DNA from: Bifidobacterium pullorum DSM 20433 | Lineage (GTDB): Bacteria > Actinomycetota > Actinomycetes > Actinomycetales > Bifidobacteriaceae | Assembly (NCBI RefSeq): GCF_000771405.1 | Contig: NZ_JDUI01000010.1 | Span: 62,001 to 126,000, forward strand | Reading direction: 5' to 3' | Length of the DNA: 64,000 bases | In this document: piece after piece, positions 35,281 through 44,600 of the stretch | Layout of the letters: the number at the start of each line of letters is the position of its first letter | How positions within the stretch are numbered: position 1 is the stretch's first letter | Program-made: the position numbers and the translations under genes | Notes under the pieces: model-generated | Database searches by the model: none | Seen by the model: the letters and a program-made list of their open reading frames with translations, nothing else | What the model was told of the DNA's origin: nothing

Positions 35281-36915
35281 ATGGCAGCTATGCAGCATGA
35301 TTCCGATCAGGTCGCCGAGATCGCGGAAAAGATCCGCGCGGGCAAGACCTCGTTGGGCATCGAATTCGGTTCCACGCGAATCAAGGCCGTCCTCATCGAC
35401 GACGAATATCGCACCATCGCCTCCGGCGACTACGGCTGGGCCAGCCATTTGGAGAACGGCCTGTGGAGCTACACCGTCGAGGAGATCTGGAAGGGCCTGC
35501 AGTCCGCGTATGCGGAGATGGCCGGAGACGTGGAAGCCGCCTACGGCGAGAAGCTCACCCACATCGGTCACATCGGCTTCTCCGCCATGATGCACGGCTA
35601 CCTGGCCTTCGACGAGGCCGGCGAGCTGCTCGTGCCGTTCCGCACCTGGCAGAACACCAACACCCACGAGGCGCATGAGAAGCTCTCCGAGCTGTTCCAG
35701 TACAACATCCCCGAGCGCTGGTCCATCGCCCACCTGTACCAGTGCGTGCTCAACAACGAGGAGCATATCTCCAAGGTCGCGTTCTTCACCACCCTGGCCG
35801 GTTATGTGCACTGGAAGCTCACCGGCAAGAAGGTGCTCGGCGTCGGCGACGCCTCCGGCATGTTCCCGATCGACCCGACCACCCGCACCTGGGAGACCGA
35901 ATTCATCCAGCAGTTCAACGCGCTGCCCGAAGTGGCCGCCCAGCCGTGGAAGCTCGAGGACCTGCTGCCCGAACCTCTCGTGGCCGGCACCCCGGCCGGC
36001 GAACTCACCGAGGAGGGCGCCAAGCTGCTCGACCCGACCGGCACCCTGCAGCCGGGCATCACGCTGGCCCCGCCGGAAGGCGACGCTGGCACCGGCATGA
36101 TGGCCACCAACTCCGTGCGCAAGCGCACCGGCAACGTCTCCGCCGGCACCTCGATCTTCGCCACCGTCGTGCTCGAAGGCAAGCTCAAGGCCCTGCATCC
36201 GGAAGTCGACCTGGTCACCACCCCGGCCGGCGACCTGGCCGGCATGAGCCACGCCAACAACTTCACCTCCGACCTGAACGCGTGGGTGAACCTGTTCGGC
36301 CAGTTCGCCGAAGCCCTCGGCCACCCGGTCGACGCCGGCACGCTGTACGGCACGCTGTTCCGCTCGGCCATCGCCGACGACGTGGACGCCAACTGCGGCG
36401 GCCTGCTCAACTACCCGTTCCGCTCCGGCGAGTTCCTGGCCGGCCTGCCCGAAGGCCGCCCGCTGTTCGCCCGCAAGCCCGAGGCCCGCATGACCCTCGG
36501 CAACTTCATGCGCGCGCAGCTGTTCGGCGCGTTCTCGCCGGTCAAGATCGGCATGGACGTGATGACCAAGGACGAGCATGTCCAGGTCGATTCGCTCGTG
36601 GGCCACGGCGGTATCTTCACCACCCCGAAGGTGGCGCAGAAGATCCTCGCCGCCGCGTTCGACACCCCGATCAAGGTCATGGCCACCGCCGCCGAGGGCG
36701 GTGCCTGGGGCATGGCCGTGCTCGCCGACTACCTGTGGCATGCCGACGAGGACCTGGCCGACTACCTCGACAACCGCGTGTTCGCGGACGCCGAGTCGGT
36801 CACCGAAACCCCGGACGAGAAGGACGTGAAGGGCTTCGAGGACTTCTTCGCCCGCTTCCGCGCCGGCCTGCCGATCGAGCACGCCGCCATCGAGGCGATC
36901 CCGCTCGAGGACTGA
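35281..36915 (+). CDS. araB: Ribulokinase-like FGGY carbohydrate kinase
   Basis: 544 residues; phosphorylates L-ribulose (or a related ketose) with ATP. The N-terminal FGGY signature is LGIEFGSTRIKAVLIDDEYR; GFSAMMHGYLAF, GDASGMFPID and the C-terminal HGGIFTTPKVAQKILAAAFDTPIKVMATAAEGGAWGMA complete the two-domain kinase fold. Motifs alone do not separate ribulokinase from xylulokinase; the call rests on the operon with araD and araA. GTAAGGAGTCCACCACC precedes the ATG at 35281. Leader about 110 nt with a second operator-like site. Confidence 0.88.
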   Translation: MAAMQHDSDQVAEIAEKIRAGKTSLGIEFGSTRIKAVLIDDEYRTIASGDYGWASHLENGLWSYTVEEIWKGLQSAYAEMAGDVEAAYGEKLTHIGHIGFSAMMHGYLAFDEAGELLVPFRTWQNTNTHEAHEKLSELFQYNIPERWSIAHLYQCVLNNEEHISKVAFFTTLAGYVHWKLTGKKVLGVGDASGMFPIDPTTRTWETEFIQQFNALPEVAAQPWKLEDLLPEPLVAGTPAGELTEEGAKLLDPTGTLQPGITLAPPEGDAGTGMMATNSVRKRTGNVSAGTSIFATVVLEGKLKALHPEVDLVTTPAGDLAGMSHANNFTSDLNAWVNLFGQFAEALGHPVDAGTLYGTLFRSAIADDVDANCGGLLNYPFRSGEFLAGLPEGRPLFARKPEARMTLGNFMRAQLFGAFSPVKIGMDVMTKDEHVQVDSLVGHGGIFTTPKVAQKILAAAFDTPIKVMATAAEGGAWGMAVLADYLWHADEDLADYLDNRVFADAESVTETPDEKDVKGFEDFFARFRAGLPIEHAAIEAIPLED

Positions 36916-36955
36916 TTCGTTTTCCAGACCAGATCAATTAGAAAGGAAACACAAT

Positions 36956-37648
36956 ATGGCAACATTGGCTGATTACGGTCCCGAAGTCCGGGCCGAAGTC
37001 AAGCAGGTGCGCGAGGTCGTCGCGACGCTGCACGACCAGCTCATCAAGTGGAATCTGGTCGTGTGGACCGCGGGCAACGTCTCCCAGCGTCTGCACACCG
37101 CCGACCTCATGGTGATCAAGCCGTCCGGTCTGCGCTACGAGTACCTGACCCCGAGCTCGATGGTCGTCTGCGACCTCGACGGCAACGTGGTCGACGGCTC
37201 CGAGGCCCCGTCCTCCGACACCGCCTCCCACTGCTACATCTACCGCAACATGCCGGACGTCTACGGCGTCGTGCACACGCACTCCACCTACGCCACCGCG
37301 TGGGCTGCCACCGGCCAGAACGTGCCGTGCGGCCTGACGATGATGGGCGACGAGTTCGGCGGTGAGATCCCGATCGGCCCGTTCCGCCTCATCGGTTCCG
37401 AAGCCATCGGCGAGGGCGTCGTCGAGACGCTCAAGAAGTACCCGAAGTCCCCGGCCGTGCTCATGCAGAACCACGGTCCGTTCACCATCGGTAAGGACGC
37501 CGAGGCCGCCGTCAAGGCCGCCGCGATGACCGAGGAGGTCGCCCATACCATGTGGGCCGCCCGCCAGCTCGGCGATATCATCCCGATCCCGCAGGAGGAT
37601 ATCGACAAGCTGAATGACCGCTACCAGAACGTCTACGGACAGCACTGA
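36956..37648 (+). CDS. araD: L-ribulose-5-phosphate 4-epimerase
   Basis: 230-residue class II aldolase-like epimerase that converts L-ribulose-5-P to D-xylulose-5-P, the entry to the bifid shunt. Zinc ligands are in HTHSTYATAWAATG and the downstream His of NHGPFTIGKDAEAA; TAGNVSQRL and KPSGLRYEYLTPSSMVVCDLDG are family signatures. GAAAGGAAACACAAT precedes the ATG. The middle gene of araBDA, 40 nt after araB. Confidence 0.94.
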   Translation: MATLADYGPEVRAEVKQVREVVATLHDQLIKWNLVVWTAGNVSQRLHTADLMVIKPSGLRYEYLTPSSMVVCDLDGNVVDGSEAPSSDTASHCYIYRNMPDVYGVVHTHSTYATAWAATGQNVPCGLTMMGDEFGGEIPIGPFRLIGSEAIGEGVVETLKKYPKSPAVLMQNHGPFTIGKDAEAAVKAAAMTEEVAHTMWAARQLGDIIPIPQEDIDKLNDRYQNVYGQH

Positions 37649-37694
37649 CAGCAATCGAAATAACCCAACCAATACAACAAAGGAACATATCACT

Positions 37695-39212
37695 ATGGTT
37701 ATGGCAAACCCGTTCGAGGGTAAGGAAGTCTGGTTCGGCGTCGGCTCGCAGGACCTGTACGGCGAGGAGGCCCTGCGTCAGGTCGCCGAGCAGTCCACCG
37801 AGATCGTCGACTACCTGAACTCCACCGGCACCATCCCGGTCAAGATCGTCCTCAAGCCCACGCTGAAGTCCTCCGACGGCGTCAAGCAGTTCATGGTCGA
37901 GGCCTCGGCCAACCCGAACGTCATCGGCGTGATCACCTGGTGCCACACCTTCTCCCCGGCCAAGATGTGGATCCGCGGCCTGGAGGTCCTCACCAAGCCG
38001 ATGCTGCAGCTGAACACCCAGCATCACATGGAGATCCCGTGGGAGACCATCGACATGGACTTCATGAACCTGAACCAGGCCGCCCATGGCGACCGTGAGT
38101 TCGGCTACATCGTCTCCCGTCTGGGTATCAACCGCAAGATCGTGGTCGGCCACTACACCGACCCCGAGGTCGCCGAGAAGATCGCCACCTGGACCCGCGC
38201 CTGCGCCGGCTGGGACGCCTCCAACACCATGAAGGTCATGCGTTGGGGCGACAACATGCGCAACGTGGCCGTCACCGAGGGCGACAAGACCGAGGCCGAG
38301 CGCGTGTTCGGCGCCTCGATCAACACCTGGGCCGTCAACGAGCTGGTCGCCGCCTACGAGGCCGTCAAGGACGACCAGGTCAAGGACATCATCGAGGACT
38401 ACAAGGCCAAGTACGACGTGGCCCCCGAGCTGCTCGACGCCAAGTACGACTCGCTGTTCATCGCCGCCAAGGAAGAGGCCGCGATGATCAACATGATGAA
38501 CGCCAACGGCTGCACCGCCGGCGTCGACAACTTCGAGGACCTGGGCGCCCTGCCGCAGCTGCCGGGCGTGGGCCCGCAGCGCTTCCCGTCCGAGTACGGC
38601 TTCGGCTTCTCCGCCGAAGGCGACTGGAAGACCGCCGTGCTCGTGCGCATCGGCGCCGTGATGGGCTACGGCCTCGAGGGTGGCGCCTCCCTGATGGAGG
38701 ACTACTCCTACAACTTCGTGCCCGGCCATGAGATGAACATGGGCGCGCACATGCTGGAAGTCTCCCCGTCCATCGGCACCATCGCCAAGCCGCGTCTGGA
38801 GATCCACCCGCTCGGCATCGGCGGCAAGGCCGATCCGGTGCGCCTGGTGTTCACCGCCGCCCCGAAGAAGGACGTGGTCGTGGTCTCCATGGCCGACATG
38901 CGTGAGCGTTTCCGCCTGCTGATGAACGTGGTCGACGTGGTCGAGCCGGAAGGCTCCCTGAAGGCCCTGCCGTGCGCCCGTGCCCTGTGGCAGCCGCGCC
39001 CGAGCCTCAAGGATTCGGCCGAGTGCTGGCTGCGCGCCGGCGGTTCGCACCACACCTGCATGACTACCTCGGTCGGTCGTGAGGCGTGGGAGGACTTCGC
39101 CCGCATGGCCGGCGTCGAACTCGCCGTCATCGACGAGAACACCACCCCGCGCGAGTTCGAGCGCGAGCTCCAGCTCAGTGAGATGGTGCACCGCCTCAAC
39201 AACCGCCACTGA
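37695..39212 (+). CDS. araA: L-arabinose isomerase
   Basis: 505-residue isomerase of L-arabinose to L-ribulose. Family landmarks are EVWFGVGSQDLYGEEALRQV, WCHTFSPAKMWIRGL, QLNTQHHMEIPW, GFGFSAEGDWKTAVLVRI, MEDYSYNFVPGHEMNMGAHMLEVSP and GGSHHTCMTTS, with Mn-binding Glu/His residues in place. AAAGGAACATATCACT precedes the ATG at 37695; a second in-frame ATG follows at 37701. It ends the operon before a strong terminator. Confidence 0.97.
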   Translation: MVMANPFEGKEVWFGVGSQDLYGEEALRQVAEQSTEIVDYLNSTGTIPVKIVLKPTLKSSDGVKQFMVEASANPNVIGVITWCHTFSPAKMWIRGLEVLTKPMLQLNTQHHMEIPWETIDMDFMNLNQAAHGDREFGYIVSRLGINRKIVVGHYTDPEVAEKIATWTRACAGWDASNTMKVMRWGDNMRNVAVTEGDKTEAERVFGASINTWAVNELVAAYEAVKDDQVKDIIEDYKAKYDVAPELLDAKYDSLFIAAKEEAAMINMMNANGCTAGVDNFEDLGALPQLPGVGPQRFPSEYGFGFSAEGDWKTAVLVRIGAVMGYGLEGGASLMEDYSYNFVPGHEMNMGAHMLEVSPSIGTIAKPRLEIHPLGIGGKADPVRLVFTAAPKKDVVVVSMADMRERFRLLMNVVDVVEPEGSLKALPCARALWQPRPSLKDSAECWLRAGGSHHTCMTTSVGREAWEDFARMAGVELAVIDENTTPREFERELQLSEMVHRLNNRH

Positions 39213-39229
39213 GCGGCGGAACATGCATC

Positions 39230-39267
39230 GCCGTCCGGCTGTCATCCCTCAGCCGGACGGCTTTTTT
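39230..39267 (+). terminator. Rho-independent terminator of araBDA
   Basis: A perfect 12-bp stem (39230-39241 with 39250-39261), 8-nt loop and TTTTTT. Confidence 0.95.
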
Positions 39268-39361
39268 GGACTCTGACACATTTGTGACTCTGATGCAAGT
39301 GAGGAACGTTGGAAAATCAACGTTTTCGTGAATAGATCACGGTCACGATGTGTCAGGGTCC
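39268..39361. repeat. Dispersed ~95-bp inverted-repeat element, copy 2
   Basis: Ends GGACTCTGACACAT and ATGTGTCAGGGTCC pair over 14 bp with one wobble. It holds the palindrome AACGTTGGAAAATCAACGTT and the block ATAGATCACGGTCACGATG, as in the copy at 18614-18711. Like copy 1 it lies directly behind an operon terminator. It separates araA from the convergent acyl-CoA synthetase. Confidence 0.75.
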
Positions 39362-39408
39362 GGAGAAGCCGGGCGTGTCCGGGAAGGTGACCTCCCGGAC
39401 ACGCCCGA

Positions 39409-41226
39409 CTAGCGTCCGCCGTAGATTTCGTGGTCGATCACATCAGCGAAGACCGTGTTCACCTTCGGACGCACCACCTTGAGCGACGGGGTCAGGCAGG
39501 CGTTCTCCTGCGAGAACTGCTCCGGCAGGATCGCGAACTTGCGCACCGACTCGGCACGGGAGACCGTCTCGTTCGCCTTGTTCACATACGTCTGCACCAG
39601 TTCGCGCACGGCCGTCAGCTCCGCCGCCTCGGCCAGCGGCATGTCGGCCGCCAGCCCCTGCGTGGGCAGCCACGAGGCCAGTCCCTCCGGGTCGAGCGTG
39701 ATCAGCGCAGCGATGAACGGGCGGTTGTCGCCCACCACCACCGCATGCTCCACGATCGGGCAATCCATGATTGTGTGCTCCAGCGGAATCGGGGAGACGT
39801 TCTTGCCGCCCGCGGTGATGATGATGTCCTTCTTGCGTCCGGTGATCGTGATCCGTCCCTCATCGTCGATCGACCCCAGGTCGCCGGTCATGAACCAACC
39901 GTCCTCGGTGAACACTTCGGCCGTCTTATCGGGCAGGTTATGGTAGCCGCGGAATACGTTCGCGCCCCTGAGCTGCAGCTCGCCGTCCTCCGAGATGCGC
40001 ACCGAGCAGCCGGGCGCCGGCTGGCCGACCGTACCGATCACGTTGTCGTTCACGCGGTTCACGGTGAAGGGCGCCGCGGTCTCCGTCAGACCGTAGCCCT
40101 GGATCATCGGCAGGCCGATGCCGCAGTAGAAATGCGCCAGATCCACGTTCAACGGCGCGCCGCCGCAGGCCACGTACCGGATGTTCGGGCCGAGCGCGCC
40201 GCGCACCGTGCGGTACACCGACGCCTCGTAGCCCAGATGCTCGGCCACCTGCTTGGCCGTCGGCTTGACGCCGGCCTGCTGCATTCGCGACCAGGCGCGC
40301 GCCGACTCGGCCGCCTTGAGGAACACGCGCCCCTTGAACCCCATGCCGGCCTTGCGCGAGGCCGCGTTGTACACCTTCTCGAACACGCGCGGCACACCCA
40401 GCAGATAGGTCGGCTTGAACGAGCGCAGGTCCGGCAGCAGCGACTTGGTGTCCGGCAGGAACCCGACCACGCCGTCGTCCGACCCGATCGAGCAGTATTC
40501 GATGAACCGCGCGAAGCAGTGCGCCAGCGGCAGGAACAGCAGCAGCCGCGGATGGTCGTCCCAGATGACCTCCGGCAGGCATTCGAATCCGGCGCGCACG
40601 ATGCTCAGGAAGTTGCGGTGCGTCAGCTCCGCGCCCTTGGGCGCGCCCGTGGACCCGGACGTGTACACGATGGTGGCCAGATCGTCCGCCTTGACCGATG
40701 CGATGCGCGCCTCCAGCTCCTCGTCCGACACGGAGACGCCCAGGCCTTCGAGCGCGCCGAGCGCGTTGCCGTCGAGCATGAGCACGCGCTGCAGCGTGGG
40801 GCAGTCGCCGATGATCGAATCAAGCCGGTCGAAGCGTTCACGGTTGTCGGTGATCGCCAGTTTGACCGCGGAATCGTTGATGATTCGCTCTGCCTGCGGT
40901 GCGGAATCGGTGTCGTAGATCGGCACGTTCACCGCGCCGACGGCCGCCAGCGCAAAGTCGAGCACGCCCCATTCCCAGCGGGTGGGGGAGAAGATGGAGA
41001 CCGCGTCTCCCTTCTTTATGCCGAAGGCGATGAAGCCCTTGGCGGCGGCCAGCACCATGCGGTGGAATTCGCCTGTGGTGATCTGTTCCCAACGGCCGGG
41101 GCTGGTTTTGCGCGCGGCGATGACCGTGTCCTCGCCGGTGCGTTCGATGCGCTGCGGAAGCAGCGAGTACAGGGTTTCGTCGTCGCGGACCTCGATGGAT
41201 CCGGGGGTGGTGTATTCGGTGAGCAT
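39409..41226 (-). CDS. Long-chain acyl-CoA synthetase (AMP-dependent ligase)
   Basis: 605-residue ANL-superfamily enzyme that activates fatty acids with ATP and CoA. The P-loop-like motif is TIVYTSGSTGAPKGAELTHRNFL, followed by GVPRVFEKVYN, the A4/A5 region MIQGYGLTETAAPFTVN, GWFMTGDLGSIDDEGRITITGRKKDIII and the A10 lysine region. Start chosen at MLTEYTTPGSIEVRDDE with AAGGACCGCAT upstream; a longer frame to 41346 has no site. The substrate is inferred from the FadD/AMP-binding family. It is convergent with araA and divergent from the ABC exporter. Confidence 0.9.
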   Translation of the reverse strand: MLTEYTTPGSIEVRDDETLYSLLPQRIERTGEDTVIAARKTSPGRWEQITTGEFHRMVLAAAKGFIAFGIKKGDAVSIFSPTRWEWGVLDFALAAVGAVNVPIYDTDSAPQAERIINDSAVKLAITDNRERFDRLDSIIGDCPTLQRVLMLDGNALGALEGLGVSVSDEELEARIASVKADDLATIVYTSGSTGAPKGAELTHRNFLSIVRAGFECLPEVIWDDHPRLLLFLPLAHCFARFIEYCSIGSDDGVVGFLPDTKSLLPDLRSFKPTYLLGVPRVFEKVYNAASRKAGMGFKGRVFLKAAESARAWSRMQQAGVKPTAKQVAEHLGYEASVYRTVRGALGPNIRYVACGGAPLNVDLAHFYCGIGLPMIQGYGLTETAAPFTVNRVNDNVIGTVGQPAPGCSVRISEDGELQLRGANVFRGYHNLPDKTAEVFTEDGWFMTGDLGSIDDEGRITITGRKKDIIITAGGKNVSPIPLEHTIMDCPIVEHAVVVGDNRPFIAALITLDPEGLASWLPTQGLAADMPLAEAAELTAVRELVQTYVNKANETVSRAESVRKFAILPEQFSQENACLTPSLKVVRPKVNTVFADVIDHEIYGGR

Positions 41227-41372
41227 ATGCGGTCCTTGATCGAATCCTTGGTTGATTTTTGGCTGTGGTGCGCGGCCCCTGCCGTTGCGGCCGGAAGCGT
41301 GCGGTGCGGCTGCGATGCCGCGTCGGAGCGGTAGACACGGTTGCATGGAATGTTGGGTTATATACGTTCCAT

Positions 41373-41388
41373 GTTACGCGAGCGTAAC
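41373..41388. promoter_or_regulatory. Palindromic operator-like site GTTACGC-GA-GCGTAAC
   Basis: A perfect 7-bp inverted repeat with a 2-nt centre in the 398-nt divergent gap between the acyl-CoA synthetase and the ABC exporter. The short spacing suggests a dimeric repressor site rather than a terminator. Confidence 0.5.
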
Positions 41389-41505
41389 CATATTGGTTTG
41401 GTGGGAACCGACAGTTTTTTCGCGCGTTTTTTGCCGACGGATGACAAAGCGCCGCCGTTGCGTGGGTGCTGTCGAAGTTGGTCCTGAGCGGGATGTCCGC
41501 GCCAG

Positions 41506-41541
41506 TCACCTTATGCTTGACGATTGTCAAGTAAAAGGTGA
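41506..41541. promoter_or_regulatory. Extended inverted repeat with CTTGAC-GATT-GTCAAG core
   Basis: The core is a perfect 6-bp inverted repeat (41516-41521 and 41526-41531); the symmetry extends to TCACCTT/AAGGTGA flanks, about 13 of 16 positions. It lies about 85 nt before the ABC gene. It resembles a MarR- or TetR-type operator; the regulator is unknown. Confidence 0.5.
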
Positions 41542-41624
41542 TGGAAGAAGACAAGCATCCGCCGAAGGAAATCAGGTCTGGCGCGTACCCGCGGTTTCCG
41601 TTAGGGTGACAAGGAGTTGCAGAA

Positions 41625-44600
41625 ATGAGGTGCGTAGTGTTCGACAAACGCCTGTTCTCCCTGGCGCCGGGTATCGGCAAGCTGGTGGCCGCCAAAGTGG
41701 TGGCCCTGTGGCTGTCGCTGCTGGCCGACGTGCTGTTCGCGTTCATGATGGCGCATATGCTGGTCAGCGTGCTCCAATGCGCGATCTGGACCGTGCAGGG
41801 GCTGTCGGTCGAGTTGCCGACCCGCAATCTGTTGTTGGTGTTGTTGGTGCTGGCGGCGGTCTGCGTGGTGAAGTATCTGACCGCGCGCTCCGCCGCGTCG
41901 TTCGGCACGGAGGCCGCCGAACGGGTGAAAATCGCGTTGCGTGAGCGTTTGTACCGCAAGATGCTGGCGTTGGGTCCGTCGCACGCTTCGCGGGTGCGCA
42001 CGGCCGACGTGGTGCAGTCGGCGGGCGAGGGCATCGACCAGATCCAGAGTTTCTTCGACATGTTTCTGCCGCAGCTGTTCTACGCGGTGTTGGCGCCGGT
42101 GACGCTGTTCGCGGTGCTGCTGCCGGTGAACGTGCCGGCCGCCGTGGTGCTGCTGGCATGCGCGCCGCTGATCGTGCTGGTGGTGGGCGTGGTGGCGATG
42201 AGCGCCGCCCGCGCGTTCAGGAAGTACTGGGGCAAATACACGGATATGGGTGCCGCGTTCCTGGACGGTATGCAGGGTATGGAGACGTTGAAGGCCTTCG
42301 ACGCCGATGACCGTGCCGCCGCCGACATGGATGAGAAGGCCGAGGCGTTCCGTGTGATGACGATGCGCGTGCTGCAGATCCAGTTGCGCTCGCTGACGGC
42401 GATGGATGCCGTGGCGTATGGCGGTACCGCCGCCGGTATCGGCGTGGCCGTCTGGCAGTTCCTGGACGGCGGCATCGACATGGCCGGGGCGATGGCGGTG
42501 GTGTTCCTCTCCGCCAGCTTCTTCCTGCCGTTGCGGCAGCTGGGCTCGTATTTCCATGTGGCGATGAACGGCATGACCTCGACCAAGCGGATTTTCGCGC
42601 TGCTGGATACGCCGGAGCCGGAACGCGGCCATAGTGGTCTTCCGGGGGATGGCCATGGACTGACCGTGACGTTCGATGCGGTGGGGTACCGGTACGACGA
42701 TGAATCGGATCCGCTGCGCGACGGTGGTGCTTCGCTGCGGCTCGAGGACGTCGAACCCGGTGGCACCCCCGCGTTGGACCATGTGTCGTTCGTCGCGCGC
42801 CCGGGCATCCTGACCGCCATCGTGGGCGAATCCGGCTCGGGCAAGTCGACGACCGCCGCGCTGCTGGATGGTTCGCTCGCCGGGTACACGGGAACGATCA
42901 CCCTGTCCGCCGATGACGCCTCCGTGGAATTGGGCGACCTGACCGCCGAGGCGATGAGCGCCGCGGTCACGTTGGTCTCGTCGCGCAGCCACCTGTTCAC
43001 GGGAACGCTGCGTGACAACCTGCTGATGGCCAATCCGTTCGCCGACGACGACACGCTGTGGCGCGCGCTCATGATGGCGCACGTCGACGACTTCGTGCGG
43101 TCGCAGCCGGAGGGGTTGGACATGCCGATCGCTCCGGACGCGTCGAACCTGTCCGGCGGGCAGCGCCAGCGCATCGCGATCGCCCGCGCGCTGCTGCGCG
43201 ACTGTCCGATCTACATCTTCGACGAGGCGACGAGCAGCGTGGACGCCGAAAGCGAGGCGCTGATCCTCGACGTGATTCGCGACTTGGCCCGTCAGGCCAC
43301 GGTGATCATGATCACGCACCGCATGGCGAACGCGGTGCAGGCCGATCAGGTGGTGGTCTTCGACCACGGCCGTGTGGCCGAAACCGGCACCCATGTGGGG
43401 CTGATGGCCGACAACGGCGTGTACGCCCGACTGTTCCGGGCGCAACAGACCATCGAGCAGGTCGGGCACCGCTCCCTTGCCGTCGGGGCGCGGACGGCTC
43501 TCACCGTGCCGGCACCCCCGACGCCTCCGGTCCCACCAGTCCCGCCGACGACTCTCTTGGACTCTGATGCATCGGGCTCAACCTCGCCGGGCTCCTCGCT
43601 GGACGCTGACACATTCATCTCGGGCTCAATCACATCGGGCTCAATCACATCGGGCTCAACCACGTCGGACTCCTCCCCGGACGCTGCCAACGCCGCTCCC
43701 GGCACCGCGTCCGGTACCGGCGGCCTGATCCGCAGACTGCTGCGCGAAGTCGGCCCGCTGCGCCCCGTGATGATCGCCGCCTGCGTGTGCGGCACGCTCG
43801 GCCACCTGGCCGCCGCGCTCCTGCCCGTGTTCGGCGTGTTCGCGCTGTTCGCCACATTGGAGGAACCTGTCTGGGGCGTGAGCATGACCGCGGGCATCGC
43901 GGCGATGGCGGTCTGCGCCGTGGTTCGTGGGCTGATGCGGTATGCGGAGCAGTACATGAACCATAACGTGGCGTTCAGGCTGCTGGCGCTGTTCCGGTCG
44001 AAGGCGTTCGCTGCCATGCGCCGTCTGGCGCCGGCCAAGCTCGACGGTCGGGGCAAGGGCGATCTGATCGCGCTGATCACCACGGATGTGGAGCTGCTAG
44101 AGATCTTCTTCGCCCACACGATCTCGCCTGTGGTCATCGCCGTGGTGACCACCGTGGGGTTCGCCGTGGTGTTGGGGGTGCTCAACCCCTGGTTCGTGCC
44201 GCTCCTGGTGGTGATGCACCTGATCGTCGGCGTGCTGCTGCCTCGCCTGTTCTCGACGGGCGTGCGGTATCTGGGACCGAATCTGCGCCGCGACGCGGCA
44301 TCGCTGGACGACGCGATGCTGGACGATATGCGCGGTCTGGACGAGATCATCCGTTTCGGGGCGGGCGAACGCCGGTTGTCCGCGATTCTCAACAAGTCAC
44401 GGGAGCTGTGGCGGCAGCGGGTCGAGCTGAGCGCAAGCAACGGCCGCTTCAGCGGCATCGGCGGAGTGGCGGTGGTGCTGGCCACCGTGCTCGCCGGCGC
44501 GTTGGGTCTGGCATTGGCATGGTATGGATTCACCACCGTGGAAGGTGTGGGCGCCACCTTCGCCGCCGTGGTGCTGATCGCCAGCTCCTTCGGCCCCACG

